A DNA stretch of 12,930 bases from NCBI GenBank assembly GCA_007125435.1, contig SLDF01000242.1, positions 1 through 12,930 of the forward strand. The letters are read 5' to 3'. A model generated the notes under the pieces. That model searched no databases and was not told where the DNA came from. It was given only the letters and a program-made list of their open reading frames with translations. The stretch is from Saprospiraceae bacterium (GTDB taxonomy: Bacteria; Bacteroidota; Bacteroidia; Chitinophagales; Saprospiraceae). Position 1 is the stretch's first letter; the number at the start of each line of letters is the position of its first letter. Made by a program: the position numbers and the translations under genes. Below, piece by piece: positions 7,314 to 12,930 of this stretch.

Positions 7314-8045
7314 ATGAATGAAGAAGAATTAAAAGCGGCAACGGAAGAAGAGATTGATTTTCTTGAAGGTCCTCGTTCCAGGTGGAAGGAGTTTACTTTC
7401 TCAGTTAGTGTTTTCGCTGAGTTTATAAGAGGCTTCAGAGCGCTTGCGTTTAAAGGGCCATGTGTTACAATGTTTGGATCGGCACGATTCAAAGAAGATC
7501 ACAAGTATTATAAATTGGCGCGTGAGATGGCTGCCGAAGTAGCTAAGCTTGGCTTTACAGTCATGACGGGTGGTGGCCCCGGTATCATGGAAGCCAGCAA
7601 TAGAGGAGCCAAAGATGTTAATGGTCGATCGATAGGATGTAATATAGAGCTACCATTCGAACAAACACCTAATCCGTATCTAGACTCATGGGTGGATATG
7701 AAGTATTTCTTTGTTAGGAAAGTGTTGCTGGTGAAGTACTCTTATGCTTTTATTACTTTCCCGGGAGGTTTTGGTACCATGGATGAGCTTTATGAGTCCA
7801 TGACTTTAATACAGACCGGTAAAATGGCAGGCTTCCCTATCATAGTCATGGGGACAGATTTTTACAAAGATACGATCGCTATGATCGAAAGGATGAAGGA
7901 AGAAGGCACGATAAGTCCTAAGGATATGGATTTACTTCTTTTCACTGACGATGTAAAAGAAGCCAGCGACCATTTGAAGAAGTACGCTATTGAAAAGTAT
8001 AAGCTAAGAAACCCTAACCCTTCTTGGATACTTGGCGAGCATTAG
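7314..8045 (+). CDS. LOG-family (TIGR00730) nucleotide 5'-monophosphate phosphoribohydrolase
   Basis: LOG-family proteins are Rossmann-like enzymes that release the base from nucleoside 5'-monophosphates. Plant and some bacterial members activate cytokinins, while others act on general nucleotides. Diagnostic motifs are present: TGGGPGIMEASNRGA (residues 85-99) and FPGGFGTMDELYE (149-161), the PGGxGTxxE catalytic signature. The conserved FFVRKVLLVKYS segment (132-143) lies before it. At 243 residues it is longer than the ~190-aa minimal LOG enzymes because of a ~45-residue N-terminal segment before GPCVTMFGSAR. The ATG at 7314 is followed by an acidic stretch (MNEEELKAATEEE). It is divergent from the Cys-rich gene. 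The substrate cannot be told from sequence, so cytokinin production should not be assumed. Confidence 0.93.
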   Translation: MNEEELKAATEEEIDFLEGPRSRWKEFTFSVSVFAEFIRGFRALAFKGPCVTMFGSARFKEDHKYYKLAREMAAEVAKLGFTVMTGGGPGIMEASNRGAKDVNGRSIGCNIELPFEQTPNPYLDSWVDMKYFFVRKVLLVKYSYAFITFPGGFGTMDELYESMTLIQTGKMAGFPIIVMGTDFYKDTIAMIERMKEEGTISPKDMDLLLFTDDVKEASDHLKKYAIEKYKLRNPNPSWILGEH

Positions 8046-8143
8046 TACTTACGTCTTGGTTTAAGCCAAACGGGGTTATAGATCTCATTGTATGTGATAT
8101 CGCCTTTTTCGTTGTCGATGCGACAAAGGGAAAAAATGACATC
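8042..8143 (-). pseudogene. Possible C-terminal remnant of a lost gene convergent to the LOG-family gene
   Basis: On the - strand a frame runs for 33 codons from just after a TAA (8146-8144) to a TAA at 8044-8042, which overlaps the LOG-family stop (8043-8045) tail to tail. Its composition looks like real protein, ending ITYNEIYNPVWLKPRRKY. There is no ATG, GTG or TTG in the frame, so it is not an intact gene. Other - strand frames upstream are full of stops. It could be the tail of a gene whose 5' part was lost, perhaps when the GC-rich element at 8276-8390 arrived, or simply chance. I do not recognise the family. Confidence 0.25.
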
Positions 8144-8446
8144 TTAAGTCAGCTCATTAGTAGAGATAATATTCGTGTTAGGAACAGACAAATGCACTTA
8201 GTAAAATAAACTTAAAGGGTGCATCAATAAGAAATATCTAATCCATTATCAGCCAAATAACAACGTCGGTGCTTAGCATCAGCGATGTGTAGTGGGTCAT
8301 GAGCGGTAGCGAGTGAGTCCGAAGGACCGAGCGAACAGCGAGCCCCGAAACGTAGCGACCCCTGCCCAACCCATTGGGCAGGGGTGATGCCCAAAAGTCC
8401 TATAAAAACTCATCTACTGCTCTATAAAAGGAATTCGTGAGAATCG
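8046..8446. other. 401-base intergenic region between convergent transcription units
   Basis: No intact gene is seen in any frame here. The left part holds the possible coding remnant and a small hairpin (TTGTCG-atg-CGACAA, 8112-8126). The middle, 8147-8275, is AT-rich with many stops in all frames. The GC-rich multi-hairpin element occupies 8276-8390. The last stretch before the FkbM stop carries CTATAAAA twice (8400-8407 and 8422-8429). No hairpin with a T-run was found, so the terminators of both flanking units are not obvious. Confidence 0.6.
8276..8390. repeat. GC-rich, multi-hairpin REP-like intergenic element
   Basis: This ~115-base block is far more GC-rich than its surroundings and is bounded by the inverted pair GCATCA (8276-8281) and TGATGC (8385-8390). 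Inside are the direct repeats GAGCGgtAGCGAG (8301-8313) and GAGCGaacAGCGAG (8329-8342), a GTCC-GAA-GGAC hairpin between them (8317-8327), and a third related CGTAGCGAC (8351-8359). A perfect 12-bp stem follows, ACCCCTGCCCAA/TTGGGCAGGGGT, with a 4-base loop (8358-8385). No T-run follows on either strand. It resembles a dispersed REP/BIME- or MITE-like palindromic unit, but only one copy lies in this window, so its being a genomic repeat is inference. A structured RNA is the alternative. Confidence 0.55.
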
Positions 8447-9169
8447 TTAGCTTGAAGCCACAAAGTAATACTCCTTATTGGTATCAAAGTACATCTTAAA
8501 ATCAGCTCTGGAAACGGGTTGGTCATTGGCCAGGAATCCTTGCAGTGTGTAAATAGAGAGCTGGCAGTTAGTATGGAGAAAGTCATGGATGTCTTCAGGC
8601 TTTGAGCCATAGTACTCGCTCGCTCCTTTGCCACATTCGAATAGTAGGGTAGGTCTATACGTTTTTAATAGCCTTTCGGCACCTTTAAAAACGCCGAACT
8701 CTCCACCTTCTACATCGACTTTAATGAAGTCAATTCTCGTGTCATGAGGGATGATATCATCTAGCCTTTTGACGTTTACTTCAATTTTTTCTATATCGGG
8801 GTTTTGAATGTCGTATCGCCTTTTCTTTATGCCGCTGTAGGCAGGTGCGTTCTTTACCCAATGGAAGCCCGAGGTGCCATTCTCATCTGAAAGTGCGAAA
8901 GGGTAGAGTGTCACAGTAGGGGGGATGTTGTCTTTGAGACCGCTATAAAACTCCGGCACCGGCTCAAATGCAAAATGCTTTCCCTGGGGAGCATGTTTAA
9001 GAATGAGGGAGAGGATTTCACCTTTGTGGCAGCCTATATCAATACAATTGGAGTCATTCTTCAATACCTTTTGGATGATACTTGAAGTCAGACGGTCGTA
9101 TTTTAAATTTTTGGTCACATCTAACCTGAGCCTGATGAGTATATGTCTTATAATGTCTTTGAGAAGCAT
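8447..9169 (-). CDS. FkbM-family SAM-dependent methyltransferase
   Basis: The 240-residue class I methyltransferase fold shows CIDIGCHKGE (42-51), the SAM-binding motif I, then FAFEPVPE (66-73), whose acidic residue is expected to bind the SAM ribose. The FkbM hallmark IDFIKVDVEGGE lies at 146-157, followed by LLFECGKGASEYYG. FkbM proteins typically O-methylate sugars or polyketide hydroxyls; the substrate here cannot be predicted. The start is ATG 9169, 21 bases after the thiL stop, so it is probably the last gene of the rluA-thiL operon. No glycosyltransferase or other surface-polysaccharide gene is nearby, which is unusual for this family. The product has no signal peptide and is presumably cytosolic or membrane-associated through its basic, amphipathic N-terminus. 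Confidence 0.88.
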   Translation of the reverse strand: MLLKDIIRHILIRLRLDVTKNLKYDRLTSSIIQKVLKNDSNCIDIGCHKGEILSLILKHAPQGKHFAFEPVPEFYSGLKDNIPPTVTLYPFALSDENGTSGFHWVKNAPAYSGIKKRRYDIQNPDIEKIEVNVKRLDDIIPHDTRIDFIKVDVEGGEFGVFKGAERLLKTYRPTLLFECGKGASEYYGSKPEDIHDFLHTNCQLSIYTLQGFLANDQPVSRADFKMYFDTNKEYYFVASS

Positions 9170-9190
9170 AATTAGAATTGTCTAACAGCA

Positions 9191-10231
9191 TTAAAAATGT
9201 TTCCAGCCCTGAGCTTTGATAGTGTGAAGTTTACCGCCTTTAGACAATAATTTGATGCCATCAGAAGGGTCTTTTATTTCGCCCATGATATAGACATCTG
9301 CCATATACTTTACTTTTTCTTCATCTGCGGGGTCAATAGTGAAGAGTAACTCATAGTCTTCTCCCCCGCTCAAGGCACAGGTGATAGGATCTAAATTAAA
9401 CTCTAGAGCGAGCAGCTGAGATTCATTCTTGATGGGAACGCCAGTCTCTTCTATGAGGGCGCCAACATTAGAATTTTTACAGATGTGCATAATTTCTGAT
9501 GCCAGGCCATCTGATATATCGATCATGGAAGTAGGTATCAATTCTGCTTTTTCAAATTGATAAATCATGTCGCGTCTGGCTTCGGGCTTGAGCTGGCGGC
9601 CTATGACATATTGCTGATCGTCGAGTTTAGGCTGGACTTCAGGGTGTTCGAGCCAAATTTGTTTTTCCCTTTCCAGTAATTGTAGTCCCAGAAATGCGCT
9701 GCCCAAATCGCCTGATACGCAGATCAAGTCGCCAGGCCTTGCTCCATGTCTGTAAACCACTTTTTCTGCTGTACTGGTGCCAATAGCTGTGATACTGATG
9801 ACAAGACCTTTTAAACTTGAAGTCGTATCTCCACCTACGAGGTCCACCTTATAATAGGCGCATGCCGCTTTGATACCTTCATAAAGCTCTTCGAGCGCTT
9901 CTACAGAATATCGGTTAGATATGGCAATCGACACGGTGATCTGTTGAGGATGACCGTTCATGGCATAAATGTCTGAAAGGTTGACAACCACGGCTTTGTA
10001 TCCTAAGTGCTTCAATGGCGTATAAGCCAAGTCAAAGTGTATGCCCTCGACCAGCATATCAGTGGAGACCAATGTAAAGCTCTCTTTGTCATTGGATATC
10101 ACCGCAGCATCGTCACCTATGCCTTTGACGGATGACATATTGTATAGCGGAAATTGGCCTGTCAAGTGATCAATGAGACCAAATTCACCCAATTTATTGA
10201 CATCGGTTCTTGATTTATTATTTTCTGACAT
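9191..10231 (-). CDS. thiL: Thiamine-monophosphate kinase
   Basis: ThiL phosphorylates thiamine monophosphate with ATP to give the cofactor thiamine diphosphate, the last step of the pathway. The PurM-like fold is shown by GIGDDAAVI (37-45), STDMLVEGIHF (56-66), NLSDIYAMNG (84-93), GGDTT (133-137), IDISDGLASE (237-246) and SGGEDYELL (288-296). These Asp-rich segments bind Mg2+ and phosphate. I place the start at ATG 10231 (MSENNKSRTD), giving 346 residues. The frame stays open for 42 more codons to an ATG at 10357, but that part overlaps the end of rluA and reads as a non-family, Arg-rich sequence. The gene follows rluA by 40 bases and precedes the methyltransferase by 21 bases. No other thiamine gene or TPP riboswitch is seen nearby. 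Confidence 0.96.
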   Translation of the reverse strand: MSENNKSRTDVNKLGEFGLIDHLTGQFPLYNMSSVKGIGDDAAVISNDKESFTLVSTDMLVEGIHFDLAYTPLKHLGYKAVVVNLSDIYAMNGHPQQITVSIAISNRYSVEALEELYEGIKAACAYYKVDLVGGDTTSSLKGLVISITAIGTSTAEKVVYRHGARPGDLICVSGDLGSAFLGLQLLEREKQIWLEHPEVQPKLDDQQYVIGRQLKPEARRDMIYQFEKAELIPTSMIDISDGLASEIMHICKNSNVGALIEETGVPIKNESQLLALEFNLDPITCALSGGEDYELLFTIDPADEEKVKYMADVYIMGEIKDPSDGIKLLSKGGKLHTIKAQGWKHF

Positions 10232-10271
10232 CTCGCTTCTAAAATTATTATAATTAGGACAATTCTTTATT

Positions 10272-10949
10272 TCATTGCTTGGTCTGATTGATACTTTCGC
10301 CGAAAAACGACCACAGGTTGTCAGTCGGTAAAGGCGCATCGATGTTAATCTCCTCATTGTTAACGGGGTGTCTGAATATCAGTTTTTTAGCGTGAAGATA
10401 AATAGACCTGTCTTTATTACCTCTCTTAGCGCCGTACTTGACATCGCCCTTAATAGAGCAACCCATCGCAGATAGCTGGGCTCTTATTTGATGTTGCCTA
10501 CCTGTCAAAAGGTCAATCTCCAATAAGAAATAGCGGTCAGATTCGGACAATAGCCGATATTGAAGTTCAGCCGTCTTGCTGTTATCATCTTCTGAGGCAA
10601 ATGCCTTATTAACCTTTTGGTTAAAGATTAAATCGTCTTTTAAGTGTCCTGACTCTGGACTGGGCTTATGCTCTACGACGGCCCAGTAAGTTTTTTTTAC
10701 TTCTCTTGCAGCGAACTGTTTGTGAAGGTGGGCAACAGCTTTTTTATTCTTAGCAAAAAGTAATACTCCGGAAGCAGGCCTATCCAGTCTATGTACGATC
10801 TGAACCGGGTGTTTGCAGTAAATTTCCACTAGATCTTGCATAGATTTATCTTCCGAACCATCTGGTTGGGTAGCTATACCTGCCGGCTTATTGACAGCGA
10901 TAAGTTGGTTGTTATTGTAAAGTAGGTGATCACCAATTTGTATGTCCAT
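10272..10949 (-). CDS. RluA-family RNA pseudouridine synthase
   Basis: It isomerises specific uridines in rRNA or tRNA to pseudouridine. The 225-residue protein carries IAVNKPAGIATQPDG (17-31), the catalytic motif HRLDRPASG with Asp56 as nucleophile (53-61), and LTGRQHQIRAQLSAMG (148-163), all diagnostic of the RluA/RluC/RluD family. It has the catalytic domain only. The N-terminal S4 RNA-binding domain of RluC and RluD is absent, as in short RluA or TruC types, so the target site is undetermined. The ATG at 10949 overlaps the preceding stop as TAATG, strongly suggesting coupled translation with the small upstream gene. The C-terminal coding end overlaps the apparent 5' extension of thiL, which argues against that extension. 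Confidence 0.95.
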   Translation of the reverse strand: MDIQIGDHLLYNNNQLIAVNKPAGIATQPDGSEDKSMQDLVEIYCKHPVQIVHRLDRPASGVLLFAKNKKAVAHLHKQFAAREVKKTYWAVVEHKPSPESGHLKDDLIFNQKVNKAFASEDDNSKTAELQYRLLSESDRYFLLEIDLLTGRQHQIRAQLSAMGCSIKGDVKYGAKRGNKDRSIYLHAKKLIFRHPVNNEEINIDAPLPTDNLWSFFGESINQTKQ

Positions 10950-11125
10950 TATTTTACTTCTTCATAGTCAATGTATTCCGAATCATCGTCATCGTCTTTA
11001 CTCTTTTTTTTGCCTTGCTGAGAGTGCTCTTTCTGACGTTTGTCATCAATTGCTCGCTTAATGGGAGCCAGATAAAAACGGTACAAAGCATAACCCAAAA
11101 CTAGGAAGAGAACCAATTTAACCAT
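10949..11125 (-). CDS. 58-residue membrane-anchored acidic-tail protein, DUF4834-like
   Basis: Read from ATG 11125 to TAA 10949, the product has a hydrophobic N-terminal helix (MVKLVLFLVLGYALYRFYLA, residues 1-20). A basic middle segment follows (IKRAIDDKR, then QQGKKKSK), then a run of five Asp (44-48) and a C-terminus SEYIDYEEVK. The order of short TM, charged linker and terminal (D/E)Y-(I/V)-DYEE(I/V)K agrees with what I recall of the Bacteroidota family DUF4834, whose function is unknown. It has its own -7 promoter element 20 bases upstream, and its stop overlaps the pseudouridine synthase start by one base (TAATG), so it is the first gene of the operon. An eight-A run encodes the Lys-rich linker. 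The gene is real with good confidence; the family assignment is from memory. Confidence 0.75.
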   Translation of the reverse strand: MVKLVLFLVLGYALYRFYLAPIKRAIDDKRQKEHSQQGKKKSKDDDDDSEYIDYEEVK

Positions 11126-11458
11126 GATGGATCGTAATTTGACCGCAAAGGTACAAAATAAGTAGGCCAGTATATGGTATTGCTTCTATTTATTGAGCTG
11201 GAATGATTGGTCTTTAATCCACTTAGTGCAATAGAATTTTCCCTCTCCGCCACCTGACTGTGCTAGCAGGCGGGTATTGCGGCTTCACATCGACAAAGAA
11301 GTTTCGCGAACACAAATAAAGAAAACATAGCAGCGTGAGTAAATGGCTTCAAAATAAGGTGCTTCGCTTGATTTCGCTTGTGCTTATGGTTCAATCGCGA
11401 AAACACTTAAGTACCACAATCAAAAACCTGACTTTAAAACTCTATTGCATAAAGAGGG
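11126..11458. other. 333-base intergenic region with imperfect palindromes
   Basis: No gene is visible in either strand. Beyond the promoter at the left edge, a GC-rich stretch carries CCGCC (11247-11251) and GGCGG (11269-11273), with CCTG/CAGG nested inside. TTCGCGAA, a perfect 8-base palindrome, lies near 11303. TTCGCTTG is repeated directly 10 bases apart (11363-11370 and 11373-11380). None forms a convincing terminator for the gene ending at 11459. The mixture looks like decayed repeat sequence, but only a genome comparison can tell. Confidence 0.4.
11146..11153 (-). promoter_or_regulatory. Bacteroidota -7 promoter element for the DUF4834-rluA-thiL-fkbM operon
   Basis: On the - strand 11153 to 11146 reads TACCTTTG, an exact TAnnTTTG match in the classic context TACCTTTGCGG. 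Transcription would start around 11140, leaving a leader of about 15-20 bases before the ATG at 11125. A clear -33 TTG at the usual distance is not visible. Intergenic gaps downstream are -1, 40 and 21 bases with no other promoter-like site, supporting a four-gene operon. Confidence 0.6.
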
Positions 11459-12598
11459 TCAAAACAATCTCATACCAACACCCAATTCGAAGTAATCTGC
11501 TATAGCAAGGTGGGATTTGATATTGGTGAATAAGAAGGTGTCTATATGGTCAAAGGCATTGAATAGATAATAATTAAATCCTAACTTAAAATAGTAGGGG
11601 CCATTGTTGAAAGCCGGATCGTATAGGTAGTATCCTGTCTGAGCCATCAATCCGACAGAACCTACTTTCAGCTCGTATCCGAGACTGAGGCTAAGATCAG
11701 CTGCATCCAGGCGGCGTAAGTCTGAACCATTGTACTCGATGAATAACATGTTGTGGTACTCTGCCCTGTCAAATGCGTAGGTCAAGCCAAGCCAAAGGTA
11801 GCTATCAGATGATATGCGGTAGGCGTAAGAAATATTATGCAAATAGACCGGATGGACAGGTGTGCCGGGGCCTCTATCATGAGCGCCCATGCTAAATTTG
11901 TAAATAGCATAGTGGCGTGGTTTATTTATTGTCGTGGTTGGCACTTCAGCTTTTTTAAAAGTTCGTAAGGTATGTTGGTAGGTAAATTGACCGGCGAAAA
12001 TATTAATGCCTTTATTGGGGCTTTTGAACTTACCATTGGAAAAGTGTGTGAGTCCTGCACCCAGGGACATAAAGCTGCGCTGAGAGATTTGATAACGGTA
12101 AGCGAGGTAAATGTGTGTTGCATTGTTGAGGTGGCTACCTATGGCGATATTTTCCGGGTTGTCTATGATGTCAAATGGTCGGGTCAGGTAAGCAAGGCCC
12201 ATGCCTAGTCTGACTGTTAGACCACCATATGGCGACCGTCCTGTATTAAAGGTGATATTGGGAATAAGTGAAAGGCCTCGCCCCAAAATATCTTGGTCAC
12301 CTAAGTGAATATATTGAGCACTTATGCCAATTTGCGGATACAAAATCCTGTGATGCCAGTCTTCTGTACCCGTCTTCCATTGATACAGGCTAGCTTCGAA
12401 TATGAAGGTGGGCTCGGAAATGGGGATGTTAAATCCTTGATTGTGTCTGACAACTCGTCCAAGGTACAGACCCGCCTCAGGCGTCCAAATATCACTGGTC
12501 TGCCCGGTACTGGTTGATGGCATTAATATGGCGTACATTAAGAATAAGCACATCAGTATCATGTGGCGAGATTTATAGGGCTTGTAGCTACTTGTCAT
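11459..12598 (-). CDS. Outer-membrane lipid A deacylase / acyloxyacyl hydrolase, PagL-like
   Basis: The 379-residue precursor has a Sec signal (hydrophobic residues 13-26, likely cleavage after STGQ near 33) and alternating amphipathic strands ending in an aromatic C-terminal Phe (VGMRLF), typical of an outer-membrane beta-barrel. LTHFSNGKFKSPNKGIN (183-199) contains the His-x-Ser motif of the PagL/acyloxyacyl hydrolase family, with His185 and Ser187 as predicted catalytic residues. PagL removes the 3-O acyl chain from lipid A. At 379 aa it is about twice the ~150-190-aa enterobacterial and Pseudomonas forms, with extra barrel or periplasmic segments on both sides, as in Bacteroidota homologues. 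Its ATG overlaps the upstream stop (ATGA), so it is coupled to the beta-propeller gene. Confidence 0.82.
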   Translation of the reverse strand: MTSSYKPYKSRHMILMCLFLMYAILMPSTSTGQTSDIWTPEAGLYLGRVVRHNQGFNIPISEPTFIFEASLYQWKTGTEDWHHRILYPQIGISAQYIHLGDQDILGRGLSLIPNITFNTGRSPYGGLTVRLGMGLAYLTRPFDIIDNPENIAIGSHLNNATHIYLAYRYQISQRSFMSLGAGLTHFSNGKFKSPNKGINIFAGQFTYQHTLRTFKKAEVPTTTINKPRHYAIYKFSMGAHDRGPGTPVHPVYLHNISYAYRISSDSYLWLGLTYAFDRAEYHNMLFIEYNGSDLRRLDAADLSLSLGYELKVGSVGLMAQTGYYLYDPAFNNGPYYFKLGFNYYLFNAFDHIDTFLFTNIKSHLAIADYFELGVGMRLF

Positions 12599-12930
12599 GG
12601 CCGACGAATTTTAGCTATGAACCCATTATCTCCGGCAATGATTGCTTCTTGTGTGGACCTTAGTACAGCGGTCTGAATGGTAGGTTTGCCGGGAATTTGG
12701 TATTGGTCCCAGGTCTTACCTGCATCGCTAGTCCACCATATATGGCCGTCATGTCCACATACTATACCCGTGAATTCGTCGAAGAAATCGATGGTATTCC
12801 ACATCATGACTGTGCTTCTTAGGCCTGCACGGCTTACGAGTTCGTTTATGGTCTCTGATTCTATATCGATAGATGTGATACTTCCATTGAATCCGCAGAT
12901 GTAGCCAATCTGACCATTGTCAGTAAATGC
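12595..12930 (-). CDS. YCF48/BNR-like beta-propeller repeat protein (C-terminal part)
   Basis: Only the C-terminal 111 residues are present; the frame is open to the right edge, so the start lies outside and the ATG at 12807 is internal. At least three repeat units can be seen: a Y-I-C-G-F-N-G-S-I unit, FTGIVCGHDGHIWWTSDAGKTWDQY, and EAIIAGDNGFIAKI. The central one has the S-x-D-x-G-x-T-W Asp-box of BNR repeats (TSDAGKTW), and the G-x-x-G-x-I pattern matches YCF48-like (PSII assembly factor-like) propellers common in secreted Bacteroidota proteins. No T9SS sorting domain is present at the C-terminus, which ends IAKIRRP. The stop overlaps the lipid A deacylase start by 4 bases. Function unknown. 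Confidence 0.72.
   Translation of the reverse strand, partial: AFTDNGQIGYICGFNGSITSIDIESETINELVSRAGLRSTVMMWNTIDFFDEFTGIVCGHDGHIWWTSDAGKTWDQYQIPGKPTIQTAVLRSTQEAIIAGDNGFIAKIRRP

Noticed and set aside
7314..8045. Dedicated cytokinin biosynthesis
   Set aside because: Only a LOG-family gene is present, with no isopentenyltransferase nearby. Family members also act on general nucleotides.
8024..8209. 61-codon + strand ORF over the LOG-family gene end
   Set aside because: It starts inside the preceding gene and has no family features. The opposite strand there looks more protein-like.
8358..8385. 12-bp GC-rich stem as a rho-independent terminator
   Set aside because: No T-run follows on either strand. 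It fits better as part of the compound repeat-like element.
8276..8390. CRISPR array
   Set aside because: The repeats are only ~13 bases, two or three imperfect copies, with no uniform spacers and no cas genes.
10232..10357. 42-codon N-terminal extension of thiL to an upstream ATG
   Set aside because: It overlaps the rluA end in another frame, is Arg-rich and unlike ThiL. The family-like N-terminus begins at ATG 10231.
11972..12208. 78-codon + strand ORF
   Set aside because: It is antisense to the PagL-like gene, whose catalytic motif and barrel pattern are clear.

Overview
The window looks like a chromosomal segment of a Bacteroidota, probably a marine or halotolerant Cytophagia-like bacterium. 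The evidence is the moderate-to-low GC content, two -7 elements of the Bacteroidota type (TAnnTTTG), GTG starts and A-rich leaders with little Shine-Dalgarno signal, a DUF4834-like micro-gene and a complete sodium-pumping respiratory operon. The phylum is fairly secure. The class and the marine lifestyle are inference.

Positions 1-6885 (+ strand) hold the Na+-translocating NADH:quinone oxidoreductase operon in canonical order: nqrA (5' end outside the window), nqrB, nqrC, nqrD, nqrE, nqrF, then apbE, the flavin transferase that loads FMN onto NqrB and NqrC. The flavinylation sites, the Fe-S cysteines of NqrD, NqrE and NqrF, and the FAD/NADH motifs of NqrF are all intact. An 18-codon ORF lies between nqrF and apbE. 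A strong bidirectional hairpin terminator closes the operon. Convergent to it, at 7023-7241 (- strand), is a small one-TM protein with four cysteines. It resembles NqrM (DUF539), the Nqr maturation factor, in architecture but not clearly in sequence. It is the best candidate for an under-described component here.

Positions 7242-8446 hold a divergent promoter region, a LOG-family nucleotide phosphoribohydrolase gene (+), and about 400 bases without an intact gene. That stretch contains a truncated coding remnant and a GC-rich, multi-hairpin, REP-like element.

Positions 8447-11160 (- strand) form a tight operon read right to left from one recognisable promoter: a 58-codon DUF4834-like membrane protein (start and stop coupled to the next gene), an RluA-type pseudouridine synthase, thiamine-monophosphate kinase ThiL and an FkbM-type methyltransferase. 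After a 333-base gap, positions 11459-12930 (- strand) carry a PagL/acyloxyacyl-hydrolase-like outer-membrane lipid A deacylase. It overlaps by 4 bases the end of a YCF48/BNR-like repeat protein that runs off the right edge.

No tRNA, rRNA, CRISPR array or intact mobile element was seen.
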